From Streptomyces luteogriseus (lineage in GTDB: Bacteria; Actinomycetota; Actinomycetes; Streptomycetales; Streptomycetaceae), in contig NZ_JACHMS010000001.1 in the NCBI RefSeq assembly GCF_014205055.1, positions 4,340,001 through 4,404,000 on the forward strand: 64,000 bases of DNA. Direction: 5' to 3'. Made by a program: the position numbers and the translations under genes. The notes under the pieces were generated by a model, which had not been told where the DNA came from, did not search any database, and saw only the letters and a list, made by a program, of their open reading frames with translations. Shown piece by piece: positions 42,640 through 51,597 of the stretch (position 1 is its first letter; every line of letters begins with the position of its first letter).

Positions 42640-43719
42640 GTGAGCGAGACGAACCCCAAGCTGCGCGCCGAGCTGGAGGGGATCCCCACCTACAAGCCGG
42701 GCAAGCCCGCCGCGGCAGGTGGTCCGGTGGCCTACAAGCTGTCCTCCAACGAGAACCCGTATCCGCCGCTACCGGGCGTGATGGAGGCCGTGACGGCGAC
42801 GGCCGCCACCTTCAACCGCTACCCGGACATGGCCTGTACGGCGCTGATGAACGAGCTGTCCGAGCGGTTCGGCGTGCCCCTCTCCCACCTGGCCACCGGC
42901 ACCGGTTCGGTCGGTGTCGCCCAGCAGCTGATCCAGGCCACCTCAGGCCCCGGCGACGAGGTCATGTACGCCTGGCGGTCCTTCGAGGCGTACCCGATCA
43001 TCACGCAGATCAGCGGCGCGACGTCGGTCCAGGTGCCGCTGACGCCCGGGGATGTGCACGACCTCGACGCGATGGCCGACGCGATCACCGACCGGACGCG
43101 ACTGATCTTCGTCTGCAACCCCAACAACCCGACCGGGACGGTGGTACGGCGGGCGGAGCTGGAGCGTTTCCTCGACCGGGTGCCGAGCGATGTGCTGGTG
43201 GTCCTCGACGAGGCCTACCGTGAGTTCATCCGGGACCCCGCGGTGCCGGACGGCGTCGAGATCTACCGTGACCGGCCCAACGTCTGTGTCCTGCGGACCT
43301 TCTCCAAGGCGTACGGCCTCGCCGGCCTGCGCGTCGGTTTCGCCATCGCCCACGAACCGGTGGCGGCGGCGCTGCGCAAGACGGCGGTGCCGTTCGGCGT
43401 GAGCCAGCTCGCGCAGGAGGCGGCGATCGCCTCACTGCGGGCCGAGGACGAACTGTTCGGCCGGGTCGGCTCGCTGGTGTGCGAGCGCACGCGCGTGGTC
43501 GACGGGCTGCGCTCGCAGGGCTGGACGGTGCCCGAGACCCAGGCCAACTTCGTGTGGCTGCGGCTGGGGGAGCGCACGGTCGCGTTCGCGCAGGCCTGCG
43601 AGCAGGCGGGTGTGGTGATCCGGCCGTTCCCGGGCGAGGGTGTGCGGGTGACGGTCGGGGAGGCCGAGGCGAACGACATCTTCCTGAAGGTGTCGGAAGG
43701 GTTCCGCAAGGAGCTGTAG
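42640..43719 (+). CDS. hisC: HisC-type aminotransferase (histidinol-phosphate/aromatic amino acid)
   Basis: 359 aa, class I/II PLP aminotransferase. YKLSSNENPYPPLPGV, FVCNPNNPTGT and the PLP lysine Lys223 in TFSKAYGLAGLRVG are present. Streptomyces usually has a separate hisC in the his operon, so this copy, which sits outside it, may be the aromatic aminotransferase (Pat-like); sequence alone cannot decide. Start GTG 42640 with GGAGGA 5 nt upstream. Confidence 0.88.
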   Translation: MSETNPKLRAELEGIPTYKPGKPAAAGGPVAYKLSSNENPYPPLPGVMEAVTATAATFNRYPDMACTALMNELSERFGVPLSHLATGTGSVGVAQQLIQATSGPGDEVMYAWRSFEAYPIITQISGATSVQVPLTPGDVHDLDAMADAITDRTRLIFVCNPNNPTGTVVRRAELERFLDRVPSDVLVVLDEAYREFIRDPAVPDGVEIYRDRPNVCVLRTFSKAYGLAGLRVGFAIAHEPVAAALRKTAVPFGVSQLAQEAAIASLRAEDELFGRVGSLVCERTRVVDGLRSQGWTVPETQANFVWLRLGERTVAFAQACEQAGVVIRPFPGEGVRVTVGEAEANDIFLKVSEGFRKEL

Positions 43720-43797
43720 TACTCGGCGAGGGGCGGCGGGGTCTCTGAGAGGAGCGGCGAGGCTCCACGGAGAGCTGAAGGGGCCCCGCGGGCCAGG

Positions 43798-44190
43798 TCA
43801 GGCGTCCAGGAGTTCCACGCGTACGGGGTCACCGTCCCGGACGGTCGCGAGCAGACCGGGGTCGCCGTCCAGGCGGCCCAGGACATTGCACGGACCGGCG
43901 AGGCGGCACTCGCCGACCCGAGAGATCGGCGTGGGCCCGTAGGGGAGAGCGAGGGCGTCGCCGTCGGTCCAGAAGGCGACGGTGCCCGGCTCGACCACCT
44001 CCCGGGCGCCTGTTTCACGTGAAACCGACACCCCCGTGTCGAAGTACACCTCCTCACCCCAGGTGCGGGCGCTGGATACGAGGGGCAGCACCTTGAGCAG
44101 GGCCTGACTGGTCGGGGTGTCGTCGAGGGACGCGTCGAGATGGCCCGCGGGCCAGGAGATCCGTATCTGTATCGATGTCGGTGCCTGCAT
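43798..44190 (-). CDS. Cyclophilin-like (DUF3830/TM1367 fold) protein, with parS inside the gene
   Basis: 130 aa. IRISWPAGHLDASLDDTPTSQALLKVLPLVSSARTWGEEVYFDTG, AREVVEPGTVAFWTDGDALALPYGPTPIS and CNVLGRLDGD match the small cyclophilin-like TM1367 family, whose function is unknown. parS site 10 lies in frame at residues about 56-60 and is read as SVSRET, at a loop where relatives vary. Start ATG 44190. Divergent from cydA. Confidence 0.85.
   Translation of the reverse strand: MQAPTSIQIRISWPAGHLDASLDDTPTSQALLKVLPLVSSARTWGEEVYFDTGVSVSRETGAREVVEPGTVAFWTDGDALALPYGPTPISRVGECRLAGPCNVLGRLDGDPGLLATVRDGDPVRVELLDA
44012..44025. promoter_or_regulatory. parS site 10 (exact, inside a coding sequence)
   Basis: Exact GTTTCACGTGAAAC within the cyclophilin-like gene, about 275 bp upstream of the cyd Rex operator. 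Confidence 0.9.
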
Positions 44191-44300
44191 GCCGTCGATT
44201 CAACAATATGTTGAAGTTCGTGCCAAGAGGTCGACTGTGACCGGGGAGACAGGGGGTCCCCTCCAGGGCTCGAAAGTCCGTGCTGCATAATGGCTTGTGA

Positions 44301-44318
44301 ATGTGAACGCTTTCACAA
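44301..44318 (+). promoter_or_regulatory. Rex operator (ROP) of the cyd operon
   Basis: ATGTGAACGCTTTCACAA matches the redox-sensor Rex consensus (TGTGAA-N4-TTCACA). It lies 22 bp upstream of cydA. Rex represses cydABCD in S. coelicolor when the NADH/NAD+ ratio is low. Confidence 0.92.
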
Positions 44319-44339
44319 GCGTAGGTAAGGAGCGGCGAC

Positions 44340-45848
44340 GTGGACCTGGCTTTGGCGCCGGAGACCCTGGCGCGATGGCAGTTCGGCATCACCACCGTCT
44401 ACCACTTTCTGTTCGTTCCCCTGACGATCTCGCTGGCCGCGCTCACGGCCGGTCTGCAGACGGCCTGGGTGCGGACGGAGAAGGAGAAGTACCTCCAGGC
44501 GACGAAGTTCTGGGGCAAGCTCTTCCTGATCAACATCGCGATGGGCGTGGTCACCGGCATCGTGCAGGAGTTCCAGTTCGGCATGAACTGGTCCGACTAC
44601 TCGCGCTTCGTCGGTGACGTCTTCGGTGCGCCGCTGGCCTTCGAGGCTCTGATCGCCTTCTTCTTCGAGTCGACCTTCATCGGCCTGTGGATCTTCGGTT
44701 GGGACAAGCTGCCGAAGAAGATCCATCTGGCCTGTATATGGATGGTCTCGATCGGCACGATCCTGTCGGCCTACTTCATCCTCGCGGCCAACTCCTGGAT
44801 GCAGCACCCGGTGGGCTACAGGATCAATGAGGCGAAGGGCCGGGCCGAGCTCACCGACTTCTGGCTGGTGCTCACCCAGAACACCGCGCTCGCCCAGGTC
44901 TTCCACACGCTCACCGCGGCCTTCCTGACCGGTGGCGCCTTCATGGTCGGCATCGCCGCCTTCCACCTGGTCCGTAACAAGCACGTCCCCGTGATGAAGA
45001 CCTCGCTGCGGCTGGGCCTCGTCACCGTCGTGATAGGCGGCCTTCTCACCGCGATCAGCGGCGACGTGCTCGGCAAGATCATGTACCAGCAGCAGCCGAT
45101 GAAGATGGCCGCGGCCGAGGCGCTGTGGGACGGCGAGAAGCCTGCGCCCTTCTCGGTCTTCGCCGTCGGCGACGTCGACAAGGGGCACAACAAGGTCGCC
45201 ATCGAGATTCCCGGCCTGCTGTCCTTCCTCGCGAAGGACGACTTCACCTCGTACGTGCCCGGCATCAACGACGTCAACAAGGCCGAGCAGGAGAAGTACG
45301 GCCCTGGCGACTACCGGCCCAACATCCCCGTGGCGTACTGGGGCTTCCGGTGGATGATCGGCTTCGGCATGACGTCGTTCGCCATCGGCCTGGCCGGGCT
45401 CTGGCTGACCCGCAAGAAGTTCATGCTGCCGCAGCACCTGCGGGTGGGTGACGACGAAGTGCCGCATCTGGTGCTGCTGCCGAAGAAGGCGCTCGGCCCG
45501 ACCCTCACCAAGTGGTACTGGCGCATCGCGATCCTCACCCTGGGCTTCCCGCTGATCGCCAGCTCCTGGGGGTGGATCTTCACCGAGATGGGCCGCCAGC
45601 CGTGGGTCGTCTACGGCCTCTTCCAGACACGCGACGCGGTCTCCCCCGGTGTCTCCACGGCCGAGGTCATCACCTCGATGGTCGTCTTCACCACGCTGTA
45701 CGCGATCCTCGCCGTCATCGAGGTCAAGCTGCTGGTCAAGTACGTCAAGGCAGGCCCGCCGGAGCTCACCGAGGCAGACCTCAACCCGCCCACGAAGATC
45801 GGCGGCGACTCCCGTGACGCCGACAAGCCGATGGCCTTCTCGTACTAG
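44340..45848 (+). CDS. cydA: Cytochrome bd oxidase subunit I
   Basis: 502 aa. A membrane quinol oxidase subunit carrying haems b558, b595 and d. The N-terminal WQFGITTVYHFLFVPLT includes the haem-ligand His22, a second His is in QVFHTLTAAFLTGG, and the Met ligand is in WGFRWMIGFGM. GWIFTEMGRQPWVVYG is the family signature. The Q-loop is of the short type. GTG 44340 follows AAGGAG. First gene of cydA-cydB-cydCD. Confidence 0.97.
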   Translation: MDLALAPETLARWQFGITTVYHFLFVPLTISLAALTAGLQTAWVRTEKEKYLQATKFWGKLFLINIAMGVVTGIVQEFQFGMNWSDYSRFVGDVFGAPLAFEALIAFFFESTFIGLWIFGWDKLPKKIHLACIWMVSIGTILSAYFILAANSWMQHPVGYRINEAKGRAELTDFWLVLTQNTALAQVFHTLTAAFLTGGAFMVGIAAFHLVRNKHVPVMKTSLRLGLVTVVIGGLLTAISGDVLGKIMYQQQPMKMAAAEALWDGEKPAPFSVFAVGDVDKGHNKVAIEIPGLLSFLAKDDFTSYVPGINDVNKAEQEKYGPGDYRPNIPVAYWGFRWMIGFGMTSFAIGLAGLWLTRKKFMLPQHLRVGDDEVPHLVLLPKKALGPTLTKWYWRIAILTLGFPLIASSWGWIFTEMGRQPWVVYGLFQTRDAVSPGVSTAEVITSMVVFTTLYAILAVIEVKLLVKYVKAGPPELTEADLNPPTKIGGDSRDADKPMAFSY

Positions 45849-45868
45849 GCCGAGGGAGCTGCACAGTC

Positions 45869-46873
45869 ATGGAACTGCACGACGTCTGGTTCGTCCTGAT
45901 CGCCGTCCTGTGGACCGGCTACTTCTTCCTGGAGGGCTTCGACTTCGGGGTCGGTGTGCTCACGAAGCTGCTCGCCCGCAACCGGCCCGAGAAGCGGGTA
46001 CTGATCAACACCATCGGGCCCGTCTGGGACGGCAACGAGGTGTGGCTGCTCTCGGCGGGCGGCGCGACCTTCGCCGCCTTCCCCGAGTGGTACGCGACCC
46101 TCTTCTCCGGCTTCTACCTGCCTCTGCTGCTCATCCTGGTCTGCCTGATCGTCCGGGGCGTGGCCTTCGAGTACCGGGTGAAGCGGCCCGAGGAGAACTG
46201 GCAGCGCAACTGGGAGACGGCGGTCTTCTGGGCCTCACTGCTGCCGGCGTTCCTGTGGGGAGTGGCCTTCGCCAACATCGTGCGGGGCGTGAAGATCGAC
46301 CAGGACTTCAATTACGCCGGCGGCGTCCTGGATCTGCTCAACCCGTACGCACTGCTCGGCGGCCTGGTCACGCTGTCGCTGTTCACCTTCCACGGGACGG
46401 TGTTCGTCGGACTCAAGACCGTCGGAGAGATCCGGGAGCGGGCGCGGAAGCTGGCGCTGCGCGTCGGACTGGTGACCGCCCTGCTGGCGCTCGCCTTCCT
46501 GCTGTGGACGCAGTCCGACCGGGGCGACGGTGCGTCGCTCGTGGCGATGGTCGCGGCCGTGGCATCGCTCCTCGTGGCCTTGGTCGCGGCACGGGCCGGG
46601 CGTGAGGGCTGGGCCTTCGCCCTGTCGGGACTCACCATCGTGGCCACGGTGGCGATGCTCTTCCTGACGCTCTTCCCGAACGTCATGCCGTCGACGCTGA
46701 ATCCGGACTGGAGCCTGACGGTCACCAACGCCTCGTCCAGCCCGTACACGCTGAAGATCATGACCTGGTGTGCCGGGATCGCCACCCCGGTCGTCCTGCT
46801 CTACCAGGGCTGGACGTACTGGGTCTTCCGCAAGCGGATCGGTACGCAGCACATCGCCGAGACCGTGCACTGA
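45869..46873 (+). CDS. cydB: Cytochrome bd oxidase subunit II
   Basis: 334 aa with about eight membrane segments. LIAVLWTGYFFLEGFDFGVGVL and GPVWDGNEVWLLSAGGATFAAFPEWYATLFSGFYLPL are CydB hallmarks. GAGGGAG precedes the ATG, 20 bp after cydA. Only 3 bp separate its stop from the cydCD start, in sequence overlapped by parS. Confidence 0.97.
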   Translation: MELHDVWFVLIAVLWTGYFFLEGFDFGVGVLTKLLARNRPEKRVLINTIGPVWDGNEVWLLSAGGATFAAFPEWYATLFSGFYLPLLLILVCLIVRGVAFEYRVKRPEENWQRNWETAVFWASLLPAFLWGVAFANIVRGVKIDQDFNYAGGVLDLLNPYALLGGLVTLSLFTFHGTVFVGLKTVGEIRERARKLALRVGLVTALLALAFLLWTQSDRGDGASLVAMVAAVASLLVALVAARAGREGWAFALSGLTIVATVAMLFLTLFPNVMPSTLNPDWSLTVTNASSSPYTLKIMTWCAGIATPVVLLYQGWTYWVFRKRIGTQHIAETVH

Positions 46874-46876
46874 GGT

Positions 46877-49800
46877 GTGTTTCACGTGAAACCAATCGAT
46901 CCGCGTCTGCTCCGGTACGCCCGTGCCACCCGGTTCTTCCTGGTGGCGGTCGTGGCCCTGGGGGCCGTGGGGGCGGGGCTGGTCATCGCGCAGGCGATGC
47001 TCATCGCCGAGGTGGTGGTCGGTGCGTTCCAGCACCGCATGGCGGTGTCCGACCTCGGCGCTCCCCTGCTGCTGTTGGCCGCCGTCGCGGTCGGGCGGGC
47101 GCTGGTCGGCTGGCTCACCGAGCTCGCCGCGCACCGGGCGAGCGCGGCTGTGAAATCCGAGCTGCGAGGACGGCTGCTGGAGCGTTCCGCCGAACTGGGG
47201 CCGGACTGGCTGAGCGGGCAGCGGACCGGTTCGCTGGTCGCCCTGGCCACCCGGGGCGTCGACGCCCTCGACGACTACTTCTCGCGGTATCTGCCGCAGT
47301 TGGGTCTCGCGGTGGTCGTGCCCGTGGCGGTACTGGCGCGGATCGTCACCGAGGACTGGGTCTCGGCAGCCATCATCGTGGGCACCCTGCCGCTCATCCC
47401 GGTCTTCATGGTGCTGATCGGCTGGGCGACCCAGTCCCGGATGGACCGTCAGTGGCGGCTGCTGTCGCGGCTGTCCGGACACTTCCTGGACGTCGTCGCC
47501 GGGCTGCCGACGCTGAAGGTCTTCGGTCGGGCCAAGGCGCAGGCCGAGTCCATCCGGCGTATCACCGGCGAGTACCGGCAGGCGACCATGCGGACGCTGC
47601 GGATCGCGTTCATCTCCTCCTTCGCCCTGGAACTGCTCGCGACGATCTCGGTGGCACTGGTCGCCGTCACCATCGGCATGCGGCTGGTGCACGGCGAGAT
47701 GGACCTGTACATCGGCCTCGTCATCCTGGTCCTAGCGCCCGAGGCGTATCTGCCGTTGCGGCAGGTCGGAGCGCAGTACCACGCGGCGGCGGAAGGGCTC
47801 GCCGCCGCCGAGGAGATCTTCGAGGTCCTGGAGACGCCCGTCCCGGCGTCCGGCTCCGCAGCCGTGCCGGGGGGTGCGCTGTCGTTCGAGGGCGTGAGCG
47901 TCCGGTATCAGGGGCGGGCGGCGGACGCCGTCTCGAACGTGACCTTCGGTGTCGAGCCCGGGGAGACGGTCGCGCTGGTGGGCCCGAGCGGCGCCGGCAA
48001 GTCGACGCTGCTGAGCGTCCTGCTGGGGTTCGTACGACCGGCCGAGGGACGGGTGCGGGTCGGGGAGGTCGATCTCGCCGATGCCGACCTTCAGCAGTGG
48101 CGCTCCCGCATCGCATGGGTGCCGCAGCGCCCGCACCTGTACGCCGGGACCATCGCCGAGAACGTCCGGCTGGCGCGGCCCGGCGCCGACGACGGCGCCG
48201 TACGGCGGGCTCTGCGGGACGCCGGGGCCCTGGAGTTCGTCGACGCGCTGCCCGAGGGTGTCGACACCGTGCTCGGGGAGGACGGCGCAGGCCTGTCCGC
48301 CGGGCAGCGGCAGCGGCTCGCGCTGGCCAGGGCGTTCCTCGCGGACCGGCCCGTGCTGCTGCTCGACGAACCGACGGCGGCGCTGGACGGGGCCACCGAG
48401 GCCGAGGTCGTGGCCGCGGTGCGGCGCCTCGCGGCAGGCCGGACGGTGCTGCTGGTGGTGCACCGGCCGGCGCTGCTGGAGGTCGTGGACCGGGTGGTGC
48501 GGCTCGGGGAGCCCGAGACCGGCGCTGCCTCGCCGGTGGCCTCCGCCGTGGCCCGGGGGACCGGAACGCGGGCCGACGAGGTCGGGCTGCCCACCCCGGC
48601 CGAGTCCGTCGAGGAGCCCACTTCAGGCGACGTCCTCGCACGTGTCCGCGCCCTGTCGGGCGCCCGGCGCGGACGCCTGGGGCTCGCGCTGCTGCTCGGG
48701 AGCCTCGCGCTGGCCAGTGCCGTGGGGCTCATGGCCACCTCAGGGTGGCTCATCTCGCGGGCCTCGCAGCAGCCGCCCGTGCTGTATCTGATGATGGCCG
48801 TCACCGCGACGCGGGCGTTCGGGATCGGGCGCGCCGTCTTCCGGTACGCCGAGCGGCTGGTGTCGCACGACGCCGTGCTGCGGATGCTGGCGGACACCCG
48901 GGTCGCGGTGTTCCGCAGGCTGGAGCGACTGGCACCGGCCGGGCTGCGCCGGGTCCGCCGGGGTGATCTGCTCTCCCGGCTGGTGGCGGACGTGGACGCG
49001 TTGCAGGACTACTGGCTGCGGTGGCTGCTGCCGGCCGGGGCGGCCGTCGTCGTGTCGGCCGCGTCGGTCGGTTTCACGGCATGGCTGCTGCCCGAGGCCG
49101 GGGCGGTGCTGGCGGCCGGGCTCCTGGCGGCGGGGATCGGCGTGCCGCTGCTCACCGGCGCGGTGGCCCGGCGGGCCGAGCACAGGCTGGCGCCCGCCCG
49201 CGGCGTGCTCGCGTCACGGGTGGCCGACCTGCTCACCGGCACCGCGGAGCTGACCGTCGCCGGTGCGCTGCCCGCGCGGACCGCCCAGGCGCGCGAGGCC
49301 GACGGGGTGCTCACCCGGATCGCCTCACGCGCCGCTACCGCCACGGCCCTCGGCGACGGCCTCACCGCGCTGATCTCCGGACTGACCGTCACGGCCGCCG
49401 CGCTGGTCGGCGCGCAGGCGGTCGCTGCCGGGCGGCTCGACGGCGTGACCATGGCCGTCGTCGTCCTCACCCCGCTCGCCGCGTTCGAGGCCGTGCTCGG
49501 GTTGCCGCTCGCCGTGCAGTACCGGCAGCGCGTGCGCCGGAGCGCGGAGCGGGTGTACGAGGTGCTGGACGCCCCGGAGCCCGTGCGGGAGCCGGAGCGG
49601 CCCCGGCAGGCGCCCGCGTCGCCGTTTCCACTCGTCGTCGCGGGGCTGACCGCACGGCACGCCGGGCAGGACCGGGACGCCCTCGCCGGACTGGACCTGA
49701 CCCTCGAGGAGGGCCGCCGGATCGCCGTGGTCGGTCCCTCCGGCTCCGGCAAGACCACGCTGGCGCAGGTGCTTCTGCGGTTCCTGGACGCGCGGGCGGG

Positions 49801-50374
49801 CTCGTACACGCTGGCGGGCGTGGACGCGTACGGGCTGCGCAGCGACGACGTACGGGGGCTCGTCGGGCTGTGTGCGCAGGACGCGCACCTCTTCGACAGC
49901 TCGCTGCGTGAGAACCTGCTGCTCGCCAGGAAGGACGCCACCGAGGAGCAGTTGCGCGCCGCACTCGGCCGCGCCCGGCTGCTGGACTGGGCCGACAGCC
50001 TGCCCGACGGGCTCGACACGCTCGTCGGCGAGCACGGGGCGCGGCTGTCGGGAGGGCAGCGGCAGCGGCTGGCGTTGGCCCGGGCACTCCTCGCCGACTT
50101 CCCCGTGCTGGTGCTGGACGAGCCCGCCGAGCACCTCGACCTGCCGACCGCCGATGCGCTCACCGCCGATCTCCTGGCCGCCACCGCCGGCCGGACGACG
50201 CTGCTCATAACGCACCGGCTGGCGGGCCTCGAAGCGGTCGACGAGGTGATCGTGCTGGACGAGGGACGGGTGGTGCAACGCGGACCGTACGCCGAGTTGT
50301 TGTCGGCGGACGGGCCGCTGCGGGGGATGGCTGAACGGGAGGCGGCGTCGGAGTCGCTGGTGGGGGCGAGGTAG
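46877..50374 (+). CDS. cydCD: Fused CydD-CydC thiol-exporting ABC transporter
   Basis: 1165 aa. It exports cysteine/glutathione-type reductants and is needed for bd oxidase assembly. The first half is a six-TM domain, then Walker A GPSGAGKST (about 369-377), LSAGQRQR and LLLDEPTAALD. The second half is a TM domain, then Walker A GPSGSGKTT (about 953), LSGGQRQR and LVLDEPAEHLD. CydC and CydD are separate proteins in E. coli; fusion is usual in Streptomyces. The GTG start at 46877 is 2 bp from the parS core, so the first codons are read through parS (FHVK). A GTG at 46886, inside parS, is an alternative. Confidence 0.95.
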   Translation: MFHVKPIDPRLLRYARATRFFLVAVVALGAVGAGLVIAQAMLIAEVVVGAFQHRMAVSDLGAPLLLLAAVAVGRALVGWLTELAAHRASAAVKSELRGRLLERSAELGPDWLSGQRTGSLVALATRGVDALDDYFSRYLPQLGLAVVVPVAVLARIVTEDWVSAAIIVGTLPLIPVFMVLIGWATQSRMDRQWRLLSRLSGHFLDVVAGLPTLKVFGRAKAQAESIRRITGEYRQATMRTLRIAFISSFALELLATISVALVAVTIGMRLVHGEMDLYIGLVILVLAPEAYLPLRQVGAQYHAAAEGLAAAEEIFEVLETPVPASGSAAVPGGALSFEGVSVRYQGRAADAVSNVTFGVEPGETVALVGPSGAGKSTLLSVLLGFVRPAEGRVRVGEVDLADADLQQWRSRIAWVPQRPHLYAGTIAENVRLARPGADDGAVRRALRDAGALEFVDALPEGVDTVLGEDGAGLSAGQRQRLALARAFLADRPVLLLDEPTAALDGATEAEVVAAVRRLAAGRTVLLVVHRPALLEVVDRVVRLGEPETGAASPVASAVARGTGTRADEVGLPTPAESVEEPTSGDVLARVRALSGARRGRLGLALLLGSLALASAVGLMATSGWLISRASQQPPVLYLMMAVTATRAFGIGRAVFRYAERLVSHDAVLRMLADTRVAVFRRLERLAPAGLRRVRRGDLLSRLVADVDALQDYWLRWLLPAGAAVVVSAASVGFTAWLLPEAGAVLAAGLLAAGIGVPLLTGAVARRAEHRLAPARGVLASRVADLLTGTAELTVAGALPARTAQAREADGVLTRIASRAATATALGDGLTALISGLTVTAAALVGAQAVAAGRLDGVTMAVVVLTPLAAFEAVLGLPLAVQYRQRVRRSAERVYEVLDAPEPVREPERPRQAPASPFPLVVAGLTARHAGQDRDALAGLDLTLEEGRRIAVVGPSGSGKTTLAQVLLRFLDARAGSYTLAGVDAYGLRSDDVRGLVGLCAQDAHLFDSSLRENLLLARKDATEEQLRAALGRARLLDWADSLPDGLDTLVGEHGARLSGGQRQRLALARALLADFPVLVLDEPAEHLDLPTADALTADLLAATAGRTTLLITHRLAGLEAVDEVIVLDEGRVVQRGPYAELLSADGPLRGMAEREAASESLVGAR
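46879..46892. promoter_or_regulatory. parS site 11 (exact, over the cydCD start)
   Basis: Exact GTTTCACGTGAAAC beginning within the cydCD GTG start codon region, inside the cyd operon. Confidence 0.93.
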
Positions 50375-50503
50375 GACCCGCGACCTCGGCGCCCTCGGCC
50401 GGCGGCCGGAAGCGGCGCGCACTGGGCCGTTCGGCGCAGCCGGTCCCCCAGCCGTACGACGTGAACAGGACCGGGGCGGCCGTGCTGGGCGACGATCGCT
50501 GAC

Positions 50504-51577
50504 ATGCGCTCATATCGTCGTCATCGGCTGCTCGTTCCGGTCCTCCTGTGCGCGCTGGCCGTGCTCGGGGCCCGGCCGACGGCGGCCGGCAAGGATCCCG
50601 GGAGCGACACCGGAACCGGCACCGGCCCGGCCGCCGGCCTCAGCGCCGAGGTCGTGCGGCTGTACGAGGAGGCCGCGGTGGCGACACAGCAGTACGAGGC
50701 CGGCCGCAAGGAGGCCGAGGACCAGCGGGCCGAAGCCCAGCGTGCGGAGGCCCTCCTGGACACGCAGCGGCAACACATCGCCCTCCTGCACGAGGATCTG
50801 GGCCGGATCGCTCGGGCGCAGTACCGCAGCAGTGGTGGTCTGCCGGTGGCCGCCCACATGATCCTGGCCGACAGCCCCGAGGGCCTGATGCGAGGTCAGC
50901 ACGCCTTCTCGCAGGCGGATCTCGCCGTGAACAACGCGATCTCCAAGAACAAGCGGGCCGAGGCCCGGCTCGCGGCGGACGAGGCCAGGGCAGCGGCCCA
51001 GTGGCAGGCGCTGGAGAAGCGCAACACCCAACTCGCCGGCCTGAAGGCGGACATCGAGCAGAAACTGGAGACGGCCCGCTCGGATCTCCAGGGGCAGGCG
51101 GACGCCGCGGTCGCCGCCGGGGCGTGCCGCGGGGCCGTCCGGCTGGATCAGCCGGAGACGGGCTTCACCGACGGCGACTGGGTCGCGCCGGTCGAGACGT
51201 ACGAGCTGTCGGCGTCCTACGGCAGCGGCGGTGCGCGGTGGTCGAACCGGCACACCGGGCAGGACTTCGCCGTTCCGATCGGCACTCCGGTGCGGGCGGT
51301 GGGTGCGGGCCGGGTCGTGAAGGTGGCCTGCGGTGGTCCCTTCGGCATGGAGATCGTGCTCAAGCACGCGGGCGGCTACTACACGCAGTACGCCCATCTC
51401 GCTTCCCTCGCGGTCGACCAAGGGGAGCACGTCAGCCCCGGGCAGTGGATCGGCCAGTCGGGCACCACGGGCAACTCCACCGGGCCGCACCTGCACTTCG
51501 AGGCCCGGGTCACACCGGAGTCGGGTTCGGCGGTGAACCCGGTGTCGTGGCTGTCGGCGCGCGGGGTGTCCCTCTGA
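50504..51577 (+). CDS. Secreted M23/LytM-type peptidase-domain protein with coiled coil
   Basis: 357 aa. The signal peptide is residues 1-28 (LLVPVLLCALAVLGARPTAA). A long coiled coil spans about 45-205. The LytM domain (about 220-350) has zinc-ligand motifs HTGQDF and HLHFE, and the fold signature GRVVKVACGGPFGMEIVLKHAGGYYTQYAHL. It probably cleaves peptidoglycan cross-links or, like NlpD/EnvC, regulates other hydrolases. The ATG at 50504 is 129 bp after cydCD and starts its own unit. Confidence 0.92.
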   Translation: MRSYRRHRLLVPVLLCALAVLGARPTAAGKDPGSDTGTGTGPAAGLSAEVVRLYEEAAVATQQYEAGRKEAEDQRAEAQRAEALLDTQRQHIALLHEDLGRIARAQYRSSGGLPVAAHMILADSPEGLMRGQHAFSQADLAVNNAISKNKRAEARLAADEARAAAQWQALEKRNTQLAGLKADIEQKLETARSDLQGQADAAVAAGACRGAVRLDQPETGFTDGDWVAPVETYELSASYGSGGARWSNRHTGQDFAVPIGTPVRAVGAGRVVKVACGGPFGMEIVLKHAGGYYTQYAHLASLAVDQGEHVSPGQWIGQSGTTGNSTGPHLHFEARVTPESGSAVNPVSWLSARGVSL

Positions 51578-51597
51578 GACACCCCGGCCCACGGCGG

